Positions 25,433 through 33,922 of a stretch of 64,000 nt of DNA are shown here, piece by piece. A program made the position numbers and the translations under genes. The stretch spans positions 248,001 through 312,000 of the forward strand of contig NZ_JABFDH010000004.1 of assembly GCF_013403975.1 (NCBI RefSeq), in the 5' to 3' direction. Numbering within the stretch: position 1 is the stretch's first letter; every line of letters starts with the position of its first letter. The notes below the pieces were generated by a model. That model ran no database searches, was not told the origin of the DNA, and saw nothing but the letters and a program-made list of their open reading frames with translations. Origin of the DNA: Winogradskyella ursingii. GTDB lineage: Bacteria > Bacteroidota > Bacteroidia > Flavobacteriales > Flavobacteriaceae.

Positions 25433-25469
25433 AGATAAAATCATAATAATGGTTTTATCTTTTTTTTTT
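25433..25469 (+). terminator. Rho-independent terminator of the small peptide gene
   Basis: Stem AGATAAAA-T-CAT / ATG-G-TTTTATCT with a four-base AATA loop (one G-T wobble pair), then a run of nine T. Confidence 0.8.
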
Positions 25470-25561
25470 GTCGAAAATGTTCATTTCTAAAGTACTATGG
25501 CAATTATTTTGGTATATTGGTGCGCTTCAATTAATTTTCTTTAAAATTTTATCCCAATAAA

Positions 25562-26233
25562 ATGGTTTATAGATATAAAAAATATCTGTCAATTTTCATC
25601 TTTTCTGTAGTGTTTACAACTATATATGCACAAGAGCAGACAGAACAAAAAAGTGCAGAAGATTTTGAAAAACTTTCATTCTTTGATTATCGTGGTACAA
25701 ATGCCTTGGATGTAGCAATTGGTACCGCAACAATTATTGGTGGTGATGTGCCAAGTCCAGATTATGGAACATTTTTTAGGATAGGTTATAAAAGAAGTAT
25801 CGTGGAAAATCTCTCCATAGGGTTATTATTCAATAAATATACACTTCCGTTTAACAACATAGAAATAGATCTTGTCTCTATAGACCTTGGGTTAGAATTT
25901 ATGGTTCTTCCATTCGATGATTTCTCCCCTTTTGTATATGGCGGATTTGGTTATAATGCCACGGATGATTGGGAAGCAAATACCGTCAAAGTTCAGGGTG
26001 GAATTGGATTTGAGTATATAATCACTAATGGAATTGGTCTCAAACTATTCGCTGAATACAACAACAGTTTCGAAGATCAAGAGCAATTCTTAATTTTTGA
26101 TGACAACGACGACAGTTTTTTAAGGCTTGGTTTAGGGGTTAATATTTATTTTGGTGGCGAAAAAGAAAGAGAAGAACGTCTAAAGAATATTCCAACCTAT
26201 ATTAAATCCAAACCAATATTGTTTGATAATTGA
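25562..26233 (+). CDS. Outer-membrane barrel-like protein, related to the CsgG C-terminal domain
   Basis: 223 residues, signal peptide about 1-23 (basic start, then IFIFSVVFTTIYA). The mature part is a run of beta strands (FFRIGYKRS, LGLEFMVLPFDDFSPFVYGGFG, IGLKLFAEYNNSF, LRLGLGVNIYFGG), with a charged tail. It is clearly homologous, block by block, to residues about 300-465 of the CsgG-like protein encoded at 30552-32006: LPFDDFSPFVYGGFGYN there reads LPFDNLTPFIYSGVGFN, and the strand LKLFAEYN reads LNIFAEHN. It therefore may take part in amyloid export or be a stand-alone relative. It lies 5 kb upstream of that operon, with unrelated genes between. Confidence 0.8.
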   Translation: MVYRYKKYLSIFIFSVVFTTIYAQEQTEQKSAEDFEKLSFFDYRGTNALDVAIGTATIIGGDVPSPDYGTFFRIGYKRSIVENLSIGLLFNKYTLPFNNIEIDLVSIDLGLEFMVLPFDDFSPFVYGGFGYNATDDWEANTVKVQGGIGFEYIITNGIGLKLFAEYNNSFEDQEQFLIFDDNDDSFLRLGLGVNIYFGGEKEREERLKNIPTYIKSKPILFDN

Positions 26234-26251
26234 TCACAATCCTTACTTTTG
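26223..26251 (+). promoter_or_regulatory. Promoter of the purM-like gene
   Basis: TTG (26223-26225), 18 bases, then TACTTTTG (26244-26251), an exact consensus match. The -33 element lies inside the end of the preceding gene. Confidence 0.6.
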
Positions 26252-26274
26252 CATTACCAAAACCAAACTTGTAA

Positions 26275-27453
26275 ATGAGTAATTCGGTTAGCAAAAGATA
26301 CGCGCAACGAGGTGTTTCAGCTTCAAAGGAAGATGTTCACAACGCAATAAAGAATATTGACAAAGGGTTATTTCCTAAAGCATTCTGCAAAATAGTACCC
26401 GATTACCTTACTAACGATGAGGAATACTGCTTGATCATGCATGCCGATGGAGCTGGTACAAAATCTTCTTTAGCTTATATGTACTGGAAAGAAACTGGAG
26501 ATATTTCTGTTTGGAAAGGTATCGCACAAGATGCACTTATCATGAATATCGATGATTTGTTATGCGTTGGTGCTACAGATAATATCATGTTATCTTCAAC
26601 TATTGGTAGAAATAAAAACTTAATTCCCGGTGAAGTTATCTCGGCTATTATAAATGGTACAGAGGAACTTATAAACGATTTAAAATCTTTTGGTGTGACC
26701 GTCCATTCTACTGGAGGTGAAACGGCCGACGTTGGCGATTTAGTGCGTACAATAATTGTAGACTCAACAGTTACAGCACGCATGAAGCGTAGTAATGTTA
26801 TAGATAATGCTAATATTGTTGAAGGTGATGTGATCGTCGGTCTGGAATCTTTCGGTCAAGCAACTTACGAAACCGAATACAATGGCGGTATGGGAAGTAA
26901 TGGACTCACTTCTGCAAGACACGATGTGTTTTCGAAATATTTAGCAAAAAAATATCCTGAAAGTTTTGATGCAGCTGTCCCTGATGATTTGGTGTACTCA
27001 GGTCAGGTGAAACTTACTGATAATGTTGAGAATTCACCCATTGATGCTGGGAAGTTAGTATTATCTCCGACACGAACTTATGCGCCAATTATCAAATCTA
27101 TCTTAAATAAGTACAAAAGTGATTCTGTACACGGAATGGTACATTGCAGTGGTGGTGCGCAGACAAAAATTTTACATTTTATAGACCGCCTTCATATTGT
27201 AAAAGATAATATGTTTTCAGTTCCTCCGTTATTCAAACTTATACAAGAACAATCAAAAACCGATTGGAAAGAGATGTATCAAGTTTTTAATTGTGGTCAT
27301 CGCATGGAGCTTTATGTAACACCAGAAATTGCGGAGGATATCATCTCCATTTCAAAATCGTTTAATGTCGATGCTAAGATTATAGGCAGGGTTAAAGCTT
27401 CAGACAAAAAACAGCTTACAATAAAAAGCGAGTACGGCACTTTTTCCTATTAA
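26275..27453 (+). CDS. purM: AIR synthase family protein (phosphoribosylformylglycinamidine cyclo-ligase)
   Basis: 392 residues; typical bacterial PurM is about 345, and the longer form is usual in Bacteroidota. It starts MSNSVSKRYAQRGVSASKEDV, matching the SYK/GV start of the family. The ATP-binding region holds IMHADGAGTKSSLAYMY, the metal-binding aspartates are in QDALIMNIDDLLCVGA, and THSTGGETA-like VHSTGGETADVGDL follows. The substrate-binding region has LESFGQATYETEYNGGMGSNGLTSAR in parts, and the C-terminus has MVHCSGGAQTKILHF and NCGHRMELYV. It converts FGAM to AIR in purine synthesis. It is followed 15 bases later by the DUF3078 gene, probably on the same transcript. Confidence 0.88.
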   Translation: MSNSVSKRYAQRGVSASKEDVHNAIKNIDKGLFPKAFCKIVPDYLTNDEEYCLIMHADGAGTKSSLAYMYWKETGDISVWKGIAQDALIMNIDDLLCVGATDNIMLSSTIGRNKNLIPGEVISAIINGTEELINDLKSFGVTVHSTGGETADVGDLVRTIIVDSTVTARMKRSNVIDNANIVEGDVIVGLESFGQATYETEYNGGMGSNGLTSARHDVFSKYLAKKYPESFDAAVPDDLVYSGQVKLTDNVENSPIDAGKLVLSPTRTYAPIIKSILNKYKSDSVHGMVHCSGGAQTKILHFIDRLHIVKDNMFSVPPLFKLIQEQSKTDWKEMYQVFNCGHRMELYVTPEIAEDIISISKSFNVDAKIIGRVKASDKKQLTIKSEYGTFSY

Positions 27454-27468
27454 AATTTTTATTTCAGT

Positions 27469-28476
27469 ATGCACAAATATCTTAGATACGCCATCATCGT
27501 ATGTGTTGCGTTTATGTCTAATTTGATTATAGCACAACCAGATTCATTATATTTTCAAAAGGAAAAAGTTGAAGAAATTCAATTAGGTTGGCGCACTAAA
27601 AAAGAAGCTGGTTTATATCTTAACCAGGTATCATTTACCAATTGGAATGCAGGTGGTACAAATTCCATTTCTGGTATAATTTCGGCAAAAGGCTCTGCTA
27701 AATACAAACAGTCCAATTGGTTTTGGAATTCCAATATCAATTTGCGTTATGGGTTAAATAAACAAGAGGGAAGGGATACACGTAAAACAGAAGATGTAAT
27801 TGAAATTACATCTAACATAGGTCTCGAGAAAAACCCTCAGAGTAATTGGTTCTATTCTGCTAGATTTAGTTTTAATACACAGTTTGCCAACGGTTTTAAT
27901 TATCCAAATAGGGATGAAGCCATATCCAAATTTATGGCACCTGGATATATGTTTTTTGGTTTGGGTATGGAATATGGTAGGCATATTGACGAAATGTCTT
28001 TTTACGCATCACCGTTTACATTTAAGACAACCTTTGTTCTGGACGATGATTTGGCCAATCGTGGCGCTTTTGGTGTGCAACCTGCGATTTATGATTTAGA
28101 AGGAAATATTCTAAGAGAAGGAAAAAAAGTAAGACAGGAACTGGGAATTTTATTGACACATCAAGTAGAGGGAGAATTATTCGAAAATATAAAGGCGAGC
28201 AGCCTTTTGCGTCTTTACACGGATTATATTAATAATTTTGGTAATATCGATGTGGATTGGGAATTAAACATTGATATGAAAGTCAATAAATATGTTAGAG
28301 CCACCTTAGGCTCACATTTGCGCTATGATAATGATATCAAGTCAGAAGTCGAAACCAATGATATGACCAATGAGGAAATTATCATTGAAGGTCCAAAATT
28401 GCAATGGAAACAAATTCTTGGTGTAGGAGTTGTTGTGGATTTGGATAGTTTGATCAACGTCAATACAAGTCCTTGA
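27469..28476 (+). CDS. DUF3078 family exported protein
   Basis: 335 residues, signal peptide 1-22 (ending NLIIAQ). The family mark is FTNWNAGGTNSISG near residue 55, followed by a chain of amphipathic beta strands (NWFWNSNINLRYGLN, NWFYSARFSFNTQF, FGLGMEYGRHID), which suggests an outer-membrane barrel. It ends VGVVVDLDSLINVNTSP. DUF3078 proteins are common in Bacteroidota and have no assigned function. Confidence 0.85.
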   Translation: MHKYLRYAIIVCVAFMSNLIIAQPDSLYFQKEKVEEIQLGWRTKKEAGLYLNQVSFTNWNAGGTNSISGIISAKGSAKYKQSNWFWNSNINLRYGLNKQEGRDTRKTEDVIEITSNIGLEKNPQSNWFYSARFSFNTQFANGFNYPNRDEAISKFMAPGYMFFGLGMEYGRHIDEMSFYASPFTFKTTFVLDDDLANRGAFGVQPAIYDLEGNILREGKKVRQELGILLTHQVEGELFENIKASSLLRLYTDYINNFGNIDVDWELNIDMKVNKYVRATLGSHLRYDNDIKSEVETNDMTNEEIIIEGPKLQWKQILGVGVVVDLDSLINVNTSP

Positions 28477-28779
28477 AACCACATAAATATATAGTGAAAG
28501 CCACTATTTTATGAAACTATTATAAGTTATCTTAACTGTATATAAATGTATTATTCTAGTTAATAGTGATTTATATTCAGATATTTTAGATTTTTTTCGA
28601 TAAAAACTCTAAATACTCGTTCATTAACTTTTTTATTCTATTTAATATCTCGTGATTTGTATTATCTTTATATACAACCTTTTGGATTACGATAGGAAGA
28701 AACTTATTTAGTCAACTTAGCGGATTTTTAAATCTCATTGACTTTTCTTTAGCTTAGTTCCAAGAATAATTAACATTAT
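28477..28779 (+). other. Leader region of the curli operon
   Basis: 303 bases without a gene. A -7-like TATCTTTA lies at 28663-28670, about 110 bases before the first curli gene, with no good TTG in front. No terminator or dyad was seen, so the long AT-rich stretch may hold regulator sites that cannot be recognised by eye. Confidence 0.3.
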
Positions 28780-29322
28780 ATGAAAACTCTTTCTCTTAGA
28801 TTCTTAATGCTTTTTTTTATCATTTCTTCCATTTCTTTTTCTCAAGAGAAAAAGGAGTTTGATAATAGTAAAACAAAAACAGTATCAGAGATTTTTGAAT
28901 ATAAAGAAGGGGTGTCTGACTATTTGCAAATTTCACAGATTGAGAATTTAAGCACGAGAAATGATTTGTCTAACGGTCAGACCAATAGAAATGTAGCTAT
29001 AATTCAGCAAGTTGGATTTGGAAATAATGCTTTAACTAATACGATTTCTGCTTCTAGCAACATTAATTACCTGCAAGTTGGCGCTAAAAATTTTATCAAT
29101 AGTCAAAACATAGTTGCTAATACCAATGAAAAGGTATTGCAGACGGGCATAAACAATTCACTTATCAATTTTTCATTCGGAAATGTAAGCACATCAAATC
29201 TTGACGTTATTCAGGTAGGAAATAATCTGAAATTTGAAAAATTTGGTTCTAATGCCCAGACCAACGCATTAAAATTTAGAATGACAGGTAAAAATCAAAC
29301 CTTGTTTGTAAGAAGTTTCTAA
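28780..29322 (+). CDS. Curlin-repeat minor subunit, CsgB-like
   Basis: 180 residues, signal peptide 1-21 (ending ISFSQ). The mature part holds a few loose curlin-type repeats with the Q-x-G-x-x-N core: IIQQVGFGNNA, YLQVGAKNFI, VLQTGINNSL, VIQVGNNLKF. The repeats are fewer and less regular than in the two large fibre proteins at 33.9-38.1 kb. First gene of the csg export operon, which is the usual place of the nucleator CsgB. The role as nucleator is inferred from position and repeat number. Confidence 0.75.
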   Translation: MKTLSLRFLMLFFIISSISFSQEKKEFDNSKTKTVSEIFEYKEGVSDYLQISQIENLSTRNDLSNGQTNRNVAIIQQVGFGNNALTNTISASSNINYLQVGAKNFINSQNIVANTNEKVLQTGINNSLINFSFGNVSTSNLDVIQVGNNLKFEKFGSNAQTNALKFRMTGKNQTLFVRSF

Positions 29323-29337
29323 AAAAAATCTAAAAAT

Positions 29338-30087
29338 TTGTTTCCAAAAAAAATAATACCAGTTATTCTTTGCTTTTTGTCTTCTTTAGTTTCTCTAGGA
29401 CAGATAACTAATAAAGAAGTAGTTGCTAAAATTAAAACAGAAAAGATTTTAGATTTAATAACTGTTACAAGTAATGTAGAGAGTAAGACTCAGGTTATAA
29501 AAAGCTTGAAATATGTCATGTATGTCTACAAAAAAAATCCTGACAATTCAAATGTTTCTAAGAATGAACAGTCTGGAAGAATTGTTCTTAATCCAAATGA
29601 AAATAAGGAGCTTTCTAAAACTACAATAAATCAGAATTCTAAAGATAAAGTTACAGTTCTACTTTTGGTATATGATTCAGAAGACAAATTGGTAGCCAAG
29701 GACAGGTTAGTTGTGCTTAACGATGATGAGTCTGGCGAAAAAGTGATAAAGGTAGAAAATGTGGCATCAGAAGATGAATTTGTTGGATTTAGAGGTATAG
29801 TAATTGAAGAAACAAAGACAAAACCTGGAAGGGATTTTTATATAGAATTTTACTCTAATTATCGCTTAAAAGGAATAAATGGAAGTAAAATTGTAAAGAT
29901 TACTGAACAGTTTAGTTTTGGTCGTAATACAATTATGGAGATATTTGTAGACAATGAAATCGTTTATAGATTTTTTGTACAACCCACAAAAGATTTCATA
30001 AAAAAACAATCTGACCAAGCCATTGTTGCAGTGACGAGAAAACTCATTGCCTTAGAAAAACAAAAAAATCAAATTAGACAATATTAA
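29338..30087 (+). CDS. csgE: CsgE-family curli assembly factor with N-terminal CsgH-like domain
   Basis: 249 residues, about twice the length of E. coli CsgE (about 130). The only start in frame after the upstream stop is TTG at 29338, followed by a good signal peptide (FPKKIIPVILCFLSS... LGQ). Residues about 25-125 look like the Ig-like CsgH/CsgC amyloid inhibitors: LKYVMYVYKK, then NEQSGRIVLNPNE, then VTVLLLVYDSEDKLVAKD. Residues about 135-245 are the CsgE domain (DFYIEFYSNY, IVKITEQFSFGRNTIMEIFVDNEIVYRFFVQP in parts). CsgE caps the CsgG pore and selects substrate; CsgH blocks premature fibre formation. Fusing both would place an inhibitor at the export gate. The CsgE part is sure, the CsgH part probable. 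Confidence 0.85.
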   Translation: MFPKKIIPVILCFLSSLVSLGQITNKEVVAKIKTEKILDLITVTSNVESKTQVIKSLKYVMYVYKKNPDNSNVSKNEQSGRIVLNPNENKELSKTTINQNSKDKVTVLLLVYDSEDKLVAKDRLVVLNDDESGEKVIKVENVASEDEFVGFRGIVIEETKTKPGRDFYIEFYSNYRLKGINGSKIVKITEQFSFGRNTIMEIFVDNEIVYRFFVQPTKDFIKKQSDQAIVAVTRKLIALEKQKNQIRQY

Positions 30088-30099
30088 TTTCAACTATTC

Positions 30100-30513
30100 A
30101 TGAAAAAAATCCTTATCTGTTTCTGTGTCATTTCTTTCTTTGGCACCACAAAATTATTTTCACAACAATTGGTTTATACTCCTATTAGTCCTTTTTTTGG
30201 CGGTGATACTTTTAATTATCAGTTTATATTACAAAGTGCGCAAGCCCAAAATTCTTTTACCGCAGATAACGATGATCGTTTTTCCCAGCAGAGTGATCTA
30301 GAGAGGTTTACCGAGAATCTTAATAACCAGTTACTAAGTCAAATTTCTAGAACTCTTTTTACTCAGCAGTTCGGTGCTAATGGCGAATTAAGGCCTGGCA
30401 CATTTACTTTTGGCACATTGTCACTAGAAATATTTGAAACAGCTGAAGGCTTGGTAATTGATATTTTGGATACCAGTAACGGAGACCAAACTCAGATTAT
30501 AATTCCTAATTAG
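30100..30513 (+). CDS. csgF: Curli assembly protein CsgF
   Basis: 137 residues, close to E. coli CsgF (138). The signal peptide ends about residue 21 (KLFSQ). The mature start QLVYTPISPFFGGDTFNYQF and the following LQSAQAQNSF match the conserved N-terminus that inserts into the CsgG pore. The rest is a short beta-rich C-terminal domain. CsgF couples secretion to fibre nucleation on the cell surface. It lies 12 bases after csgE and 38 before csgG. Confidence 0.95.
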   Translation: MKKILICFCVISFFGTTKLFSQQLVYTPISPFFGGDTFNYQFILQSAQAQNSFTADNDDRFSQQSDLERFTENLNNQLLSQISRTLFTQQFGANGELRPGTFTFGTLSLEIFETAEGLVIDILDTSNGDQTQIIIPN

Positions 30514-30551
30514 AGGTAATAAAAAAACGTTCAATTTTCCCCTTATCTAAT

Positions 30552-32006
30552 ATGAAAAATTTTAAAGGAGTAGCTTTTTTGTTAATAATGATGCTCTTGT
30601 CTAGTTGTGGCACTTTCTTTAACCAACCTGTAAGTGAAGAAAAAGCCCGTCTAGGTGAAAGCACTAGAGTTAGCAAGATATTATCTCAATTACCCGAGCC
30701 AGATCAAAAGGTAGTGGTAGGTGTTTATAATTTTAGAGATCAAACGGGCCAATTTAAACCCACAGAGAATGGTAGTACTTTTAGTACTGCAGTTACTCAA
30801 GGTTCTACGGCCATTTTACTTAAGGCATTAGAAGATTCAAAATGGTTTATTCCAACAGAAAGAGAAAACCTTAATAATTTACTAAACGAGCGGCAGATTA
30901 TTATATCTACTAGGCAAGAATATGCTCAGGTAAATGGCACAACTCCAGAGCGTTTGAGACCACTCTTATTTGCGGGAATTTTATTGGAAGGCGGTATTGT
31001 ATCCTACGATACAAATATTGTTACCGGTGGCATTGGTGCTAGATACTTTGGCATTGGAGGTTCTACAAAATACAGACAGGACAGAGTAACTATATATCTG
31101 AGAGCAGTTTCAACTTCCACTGGTGAAATATTAAAAACAGTATATGTTTCTAAAACAATATTGTCTCAAGCTTTAGATGCTAATTACTTTAGGTTTGTTA
31201 GTTTTCAAAGACTATTAGAGGCCGAGACGGGTTTTACGCGTAATGAACCGATACAATTAGCGGTAACTGAGGCAGTAGAAAAAGCAGTACATTCTTTAAT
31301 CATTGAGGGTATCTCAGATAATCTTTGGAGTCCAAACGCAGATAGTAAAGAAGAAGCTGAAGAATTAGTGGAAAGTTATTATGAAGAGAAAAAAGTCGCC
31401 GATGATACAAAGTTATATGACAGACTTTATAGAAGGCGACGCGCAAAAAATGTTTTAAATAATAGTATTGGTATTGCAGCAATAGATGGAGATTTACCCA
31501 ATTCTACAATTAACATTTTTGGTAGGATTGGTTATAAGCGTTTTTTGGGTCCCTATTTAAATCTAAATTTTTCACTTAATCAATTTAAATTGGAAAATGA
31601 GGAAATTTTTGAAGAGACCTTTACTTCGGTTGACCTCAATGCCGAATTTGTTATTTTACCGTTCGATAATTTAACTCCGTTTATATATTCTGGTGTTGGA
31701 TTTAACGGTCAAAATGGATTAACAGATACAGATTTAAAGTTTCAATATGGAGCTGGACTTGAATATTTGGTATCAAAAACTATAGGTCTAAACATTTTTG
31801 CGGAACACAATGTGATGTTTAATGATGAACTTGATGGCGTTATTAATGGTAAGAGAGATGATTTCTATTATAGGGCAGGATTTGGAGTTAACTTTTATAT
31901 AAGCTCATCAAGAGATAAAAAGAGAGAGGGTGAAAACTTAGAAGAAATAGATCAAGAGCTTGAGGCATTGAAAAATTCAGAAAGTAAAGATCAAAACAAT
32001 CAATAA
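30552..32006 (+). CDS. csgG: CsgG-like amyloid export pore with extra C-terminal barrel-like domain
   Basis: 484 residues against about 277 in E. coli. The lipoprotein signal ends MMLLSSCG, lipidated Cys19. Residues about 20-275 are CsgG: VVVGVYNFRDQTGQFKP, SKWFIPTERENLNNLLNERQII in parts, LLFAGILLEGGIVSYD, and the transmembrane hairpin region IGARYFGIGGSTKYRQDRVTIYLR in parts. A charged helical linker (about 275-305) leads to an additional domain (about 305-465) made of beta strands, homologous to the whole 223-residue protein at 25562-26233, and then an acidic tail. CsgG forms a nonameric outer-membrane pore for curlin subunits. The extra domain would give nine surface or periplasmic barrels per pore; its role is unknown. 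Confidence 0.93.
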   Translation: MKNFKGVAFLLIMMLLSSCGTFFNQPVSEEKARLGESTRVSKILSQLPEPDQKVVVGVYNFRDQTGQFKPTENGSTFSTAVTQGSTAILLKALEDSKWFIPTERENLNNLLNERQIIISTRQEYAQVNGTTPERLRPLLFAGILLEGGIVSYDTNIVTGGIGARYFGIGGSTKYRQDRVTIYLRAVSTSTGEILKTVYVSKTILSQALDANYFRFVSFQRLLEAETGFTRNEPIQLAVTEAVEKAVHSLIIEGISDNLWSPNADSKEEAEELVESYYEEKKVADDTKLYDRLYRRRRAKNVLNNSIGIAAIDGDLPNSTINIFGRIGYKRFLGPYLNLNFSLNQFKLENEEIFEETFTSVDLNAEFVILPFDNLTPFIYSGVGFNGQNGLTDTDLKFQYGAGLEYLVSKTIGLNIFAEHNVMFNDELDGVINGKRDDFYYRAGFGVNFYISSSRDKKREGENLEEIDQELEALKNSESKDQNNQ

Positions 32007-32099
32007 GTTTTAGAATTTTGTCTCACGAAATCTAAGCGATTAAAAATCTAAAAATAATTAATATTGAAGCTGGTAGCGGCAATTCAAATTTCAAAAAAA

Positions 32100-33605
32100 A
32101 TGAATTATAATATAAAAAATATACTTGTCGTATGTTGTCTCTTAATTGTGGCAATGGGTTGTAGCGAGGATACTATAGACAATTTTGATCAAGGTACATT
32201 GACAGGTATTGTAGTGGCTGAAGGCACTAATCTTGCACTAGAAAACGTAAAAATTTCCACTAATCCAAATACAAGTACCGTTTTTACAAATGAAGATGGA
32301 GAATTTATTATAGAAGAGATTTCTGTTGGTCAGTATTCTGTACAAGCGGAAATAGATGGCTTCCTAACAGCTTTTGAAGCTGCAGAAATACAATCCGGTT
32401 CTACCGTAAATGTTGTTTTTGAACTTGATGTAGAAACAGCAAATAACAGACCTCCAAATACACCAATTTTAATAAATCCAACAAATAACGAAAATAATGT
32501 TCCGTTAAATACCACTTTGGTCTGGACGGGAAGTGATCCTGATGATGATGATATAAGTTATACAGTTGAATTAAGAAATAGCTTTGATGATGAGATTTTA
32601 TCATTTTCTACAGTAAACGACACAATGGTAAATGTGTCTGGTTTAAGATTTGGCCTTAAATATTTCTGGCAAGTCGGTGCTGAGGACGATATTAATGATG
32701 AAATTAGCCAAAGTGAAGTAGGCGTGTTTGAAACTATCCCTTTCCCGGAAAACCGCTATGTTTTTACGCGTAAAATAGAGGGGAATAACGTTATTTTTTC
32801 TACTGACACAGATGGAAATGAGCTAATGTTAACTTCATTAACATCTAATAGTTTTAGACCGCGTCAAAATAATATCGACGATAAAATTGCGTTTCTTTCA
32901 AATTCAGGATCAGAAACTCATATTTTCATAATGGATAAAGACGGTTCTAACAAGACACAAATTACTTCACAAGTTCCTGTAAACGGCTTTAAATTAGATG
33001 AAGTAGATTTTACGTGGACACAAAATGGCGAACGTTTAATCTATCCTAGTTTTGACAGGTTATTTTCAATAAACATAAATGGTGAAGGTCTTCAACAGGT
33101 ATATGAAACTACAGACGGTAGTTTTGTGACTGAAGTAGTTATCAGCGAAGACGAAAGTATTATGGCACTAAAAACCAATAATATAAATGGGTACGATGTG
33201 TCTATATTTACAATAGATACGAGTACAGGGACTATATTAAACAATGTGCTTTCTGGTGTAGATGGAGCCGCTGGAGGTCTTGACATTTCTGTGGATAATC
33301 AATCTGTGCTATATTGGTATGATGTTTCAGGATTTGAAAGTGCAAATTACAGACAATTGAATTCAAGAATATTCTTATTCGATAGAAACACCAATACCGC
33401 AGTAGATTTGTCTGATGATAAGATTAATGGTACAAATGACTATGACTGTAGATTTACACCTAACGAAGCTCAGGTGATTTTCACTAATACATCTAATGAT
33501 GGAATTTCTCAGAAAAACATCCTAATAACAGATACGGAACCTAATGATGTGGGGTTTGAAAGAATTTTGTTTATAGAAAATGGGAAAATGATCGATTTTG
33601 AATAA
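32100..33605 (+). CDS. Lipoprotein with carboxypeptidase-regulatory, Fn3-like and beta-propeller domains
   Basis: 501 residues from the ATG at 32100; a TTG frame from 32064 adds 12 residues but gives a worse signal peptide. Lipobox VAMGC places the lipid on Cys21. Residues about 28-110 are a carboxypeptidase regulatory-like domain (LTGIVVAEGTNLALENVKIS). About 115-215 is an Fn3-like domain (PPNTPILINPTNNENNVP, then YFWQVGAEDD). About 225-500 is a TolB/WD40-like propeller (IFIMDKDGSNKTQIT, RLIYPSFDRLFSININGEG in parts). It follows csgG by about 90 bases and ends at a terminator, so it is the last gene of the curli operon. It may anchor or organise fibres at the surface, by inference from location. 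Confidence 0.82.
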   Translation: MNYNIKNILVVCCLLIVAMGCSEDTIDNFDQGTLTGIVVAEGTNLALENVKISTNPNTSTVFTNEDGEFIIEEISVGQYSVQAEIDGFLTAFEAAEIQSGSTVNVVFELDVETANNRPPNTPILINPTNNENNVPLNTTLVWTGSDPDDDDISYTVELRNSFDDEILSFSTVNDTMVNVSGLRFGLKYFWQVGAEDDINDEISQSEVGVFETIPFPENRYVFTRKIEGNNVIFSTDTDGNELMLTSLTSNSFRPRQNNIDDKIAFLSNSGSETHIFIMDKDGSNKTQITSQVPVNGFKLDEVDFTWTQNGERLIYPSFDRLFSININGEGLQQVYETTDGSFVTEVVISEDESIMALKTNNINGYDVSIFTIDTSTGTILNNVLSGVDGAAGGLDISVDNQSVLYWYDVSGFESANYRQLNSRIFLFDRNTNTAVDLSDDKINGTNDYDCRFTPNEAQVIFTNTSNDGISQKNILITDTEPNDVGFERILFIENGKMIDFE

Positions 33606-33628
33606 ACTTTAAATAATTTTTTAAAAGG

Positions 33629-33654
33629 CTCCAATTTAGATTGGAGTTTTTTTT
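33629..33654 (+). terminator. Terminator of the curli export operon
   Basis: Stem CTCCAA / TTGGAG around a six-base loop (33629-33646), then eight T. Confidence 0.85.
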
Positions 33655-33771
33655 AACAAATTTCAAATGATTAATAAAGTTAAATTCGATTATGCTAGGT
33701 ATGTACTCAAAAAAAATGCTGTCAAGAAGAACGACATATTATAAAGTGAAATTGTGTTTTTTTATTTTTGT

Positions 33772-33889
33772 GGGGTCATATTAAGATAAGACATTTGGTA
33801 TTAATTACGTTTTATTCAAATTATTTTTAATGTATTGAGTTTACAATTTCAAAAATAAATAAAAGCCGTTCTTTTAAGAACGGCTTTTA
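33772..33889. repeat. Duplicated 3' flank, copy 1
   Basis: About 118 bases downstream of the larger curlin gene align with 36757-36877 downstream of the smaller one. Shared blocks include ATATTAAGATAAGA, TTTTTAATG, TTACAATTT and the terminator core AAAAGCCG...CGGCTT. The similarity runs past the terminator, so the flank was copied together with the gene. Confidence 0.75.
33861..33888 (-). terminator. Terminator of the large curlin gene
   Basis: Stem AAAAGCCGTTCTT / AAGAACGGCTTTT, perfect, with a T run on either strand. It serves the minus-strand gene ending at 33923. Confidence 0.85.
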
Positions 33890-33922
33890 TGATTAATACT
33901 TTCTTTAACGCAATATATAATA

